Source: Mycobacterium basiliense (GTDB lineage: Bacteria; Actinomycetota; Actinomycetes; Mycobacteriales; Mycobacteriaceae). From it: DNA of 64,000 nucleotides. The notes beneath the pieces were generated by a model. It made no database searches. It had not been told where the DNA came from and worked only from the letters and a program-made list of their open reading frames with translations. Positions 62,768 to 64,000 of the stretch are shown in pieces; position 1 is the first letter of the stretch, and each line of letters starts with the position of its first letter. A program made the position numbers and the translations under genes. The stretch spans positions 3,534,001-3,598,000 of the forward strand of contig NZ_LR130759.1 in assembly GCF_900292015.1 (NCBI RefSeq), given 5' to 3'.

Positions 62768-64000
62768 TCAGCGCAAGTTTCGCAGGTGTACCAGCGACAC
62801 CAGGCCCATTTCGTGTCGTAACAGCGCAGGCGACAGCAGCCGGAATCCACGCACGCCGGGGCGTCCCGTTGCGCACTGCACGATCTTTCGCACAATCCGG
62901 AAGTCCAGGTCCTTGAGAACCCCTCGATCGGTCGTCGTGTCGAGCAATGCGGATAGGCCGGGAACCGCAAACGGGTTCGTGTCGTCCAGCATCACGTTCG
63001 CGGTCAACACCAGATGACGGGCTCGCTCGTGGGCCGACAACGGCGAAATAGCCGATGCGGCCGCATCGATGCGGGTCGCAACGCGCTCGATGAAGCGGCG
63101 CAGCCGATGTGGCGCCAACGTCAGGGTTCCGGTGTGACCGACGGATAGGCCAAGGCAGTCGATCCGGTTGCGCCCGCGATAGCGCGGGTCCTGCACCGAC
63201 GGTTGGCCATGTCCGCTTAGGGCGGTGCGAAGCTCTTTATCAAGTTTGCGTTTCACGCCTAGATCATCGAGCAGCGCATCGATCCGCGTATCCGCCTCGT
63301 GCAGTGCGGCGAGGCCGGGATGAGCAATCAGAAAGTCGTCGTTATATCGGGCGTAGAAGATGCCTTCTATCTCGACGATCGCCCGGTCCATCGGCACCAC
63401 AGCCAGGTTTCCGAGCAGGGGCACCAGCGGGGTTCCCATCGCGGCGCCGTGCAGGCGGGTGAACTGTGTCCCGTTCTGATCCCGCACAACGGGGCGCGCC
63501 AGGGAGGTGATGAGGCTCCACGCGTTCGACCCGATAGTCCCGGTTGGGCTGCCAAGGGCGGCGACCTCGCGCACGACGCGCCAAATCGCCGCGTGGGGAC
63601 CGACCGGCAAGTTGTCCCCATAGTGCTCGAAATCCGACTGCAGGACATAAAGCGGTGGGCCCTGTGCCCCGACCCGCTTGCGATGTGCACGCACGAAAGC
63701 GCCAAGAGCCCGCACGGCTTCCGCGTTCGTCGAACCGGGCAGGTAGGAGTAGACCCCGGGTAGTCCATAGCAGCGCGCATTATGGGAAAGCAGCTGGTAG
63801 AGGGCCGCACCCACCACATGGTCGACGAAGGACGGCGTATGGGCGGCGCGACGCTTGCCTTTGGTTTCCAAATACCAGAGGTCGACCGGCTCCGGGCGGT
63901 ATCGACCCTTGGCAACACTTTGCGCAATGGCGCGGGAGAGGCTTCGCCGTTGGGTCGCGGTGCCGAAATAGCTGACACCTCCCCCGGCCTCACCGAAGGC
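62768..64000 (-). CDS. Reverse transcriptase (3' part, runs off the window)
   Basis: At least 410 residues, open to the window edge, so the true start lies beyond 64000. RT landmarks in order: LWYLETKGKRRAAHTPSFVD (finger region), LQSDFEHYGDNLP (motif A Asp), HGAAMGTPLVPLLGNLAVVP (PLLxN motif), YARYNDDFLI (catalytic YxDD, about 63337-63348), IDCLGLSVGHTGTLTLAPHR (thumb, FLG-like). The C-terminus (RRIVQ-like RIVRKIVQCATGRPGVRG and GLVSLVHLRNLR) is not an intron maturase or HNH domain. I cannot place it among group II introns, retrons, DGR or Abi/UG classes. It converges on the PKS gene. Confidence 0.82.
   Translation of the reverse strand, partial: AFGEAGGGVSYFGTATQRRSLSRAIAQSVAKGRYRPEPVDLWYLETKGKRRAAHTPSFVDHVVGAALYQLLSHNARCYGLPGVYSYLPGSTNAEAVRALGAFVRAHRKRVGAQGPPLYVLQSDFEHYGDNLPVGPHAAIWRVVREVAALGSPTGTIGSNAWSLITSLARPVVRDQNGTQFTRLHGAAMGTPLVPLLGNLAVVPMDRAIVEIEGIFYARYNDDFLIAHPGLAALHEADTRIDALLDDLGVKRKLDKELRTALSGHGQPSVQDPRYRGRNRIDCLGLSVGHTGTLTLAPHRLRRFIERVATRIDAAASAISPLSAHERARHLVLTANVMLDDTNPFAVPGLSALLDTTTDRGVLKDLDFRIVRKIVQCATGRPGVRGFRLLSPALLRHEMGLVSLVHLRNLR

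Overview
The window reads as the chromosome of a slow-growing, non-tuberculous Mycobacterium. GC is high throughout, and many proteins closely match, from memory, M. tuberculosis proteins: DevR/DosR, Rv2030c, HspX, Acg, Rv3131, AlkB with its rubredoxins and TetR, Rv2298, HtpG and Rv2300c. Their order differs from M. tuberculosis. A giant NRPS, a MAS-type PKS and a reverse transcriptase lie to the right. No rRNA, tRNA, CRISPR array or insertion sequence was recognised. Family matches are from reading motifs, not from searches.

Region 1 (25-14450) is a hypoxia (DosR) island. On the minus strand it holds devR, a universal stress protein, an Rv2030c-type two-domain protein, hspX, an unrecognised small gene and acg. 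A plus-strand split-barrel flavoprotein gene follows. Then comes a complete group 3b [NiFe]-hydrogenase operon headed by an Rv3131-type nitroreductase, and behind it a broken P-type ATPase/hemerythrin-like gene. Five good matches to the DosR palindrome sit in front of the expected promoters, so the regulator, a chaperone, flavoproteins and a hydrogen-cycling enzyme probably form one dormancy regulon.

Region 2 (14694-36813) is mixed metabolism. It has a glyoxalase-fold gene and a multi-span membrane gene divergent from an IclR regulator, a lipoprotein, and a tightly overlapped echA-fadE-fadE operon facing two SDR genes. Next are a hemerythrin-like protein, a UsfY-like protein behind a sigma-F-type promoter, a STAS protein and glgX/treX. 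Then come alkB-rubA-rubB-tetR (alkane hydroxylation), an aldo/keto reductase, htpG, a metallo-beta-lactamase-fold hydrolase, a Bcr/CflA-type exporter and a secreted protein. A decayed methyltransferase, a frameshifted amidohydrolase and an ABM-domain protein end the region.

Region 3 (37149-62617) is a biosynthetic locus that I cannot match to a known mycobacterial product. A 6178-residue NRPS (C-A-T, C-A-T, C-A-T, C-A-T-E, C-A-T, C) follows an MbtH-like gene. A 2102-residue KS-AT-DH-ER-KR-ACP synthase is transcribed divergently. The NRPS begins and ends with a condensation domain and has no thioesterase. Three tandem 3.15-3.17 kb DNA units inside it are almost identical and differ mainly in cassettes around the adenylation pockets. 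A branched-chain lipopeptide is the working inference.

Region 4 (62768-64000) is the 3' part of a reverse transcriptase gene that runs off the window.
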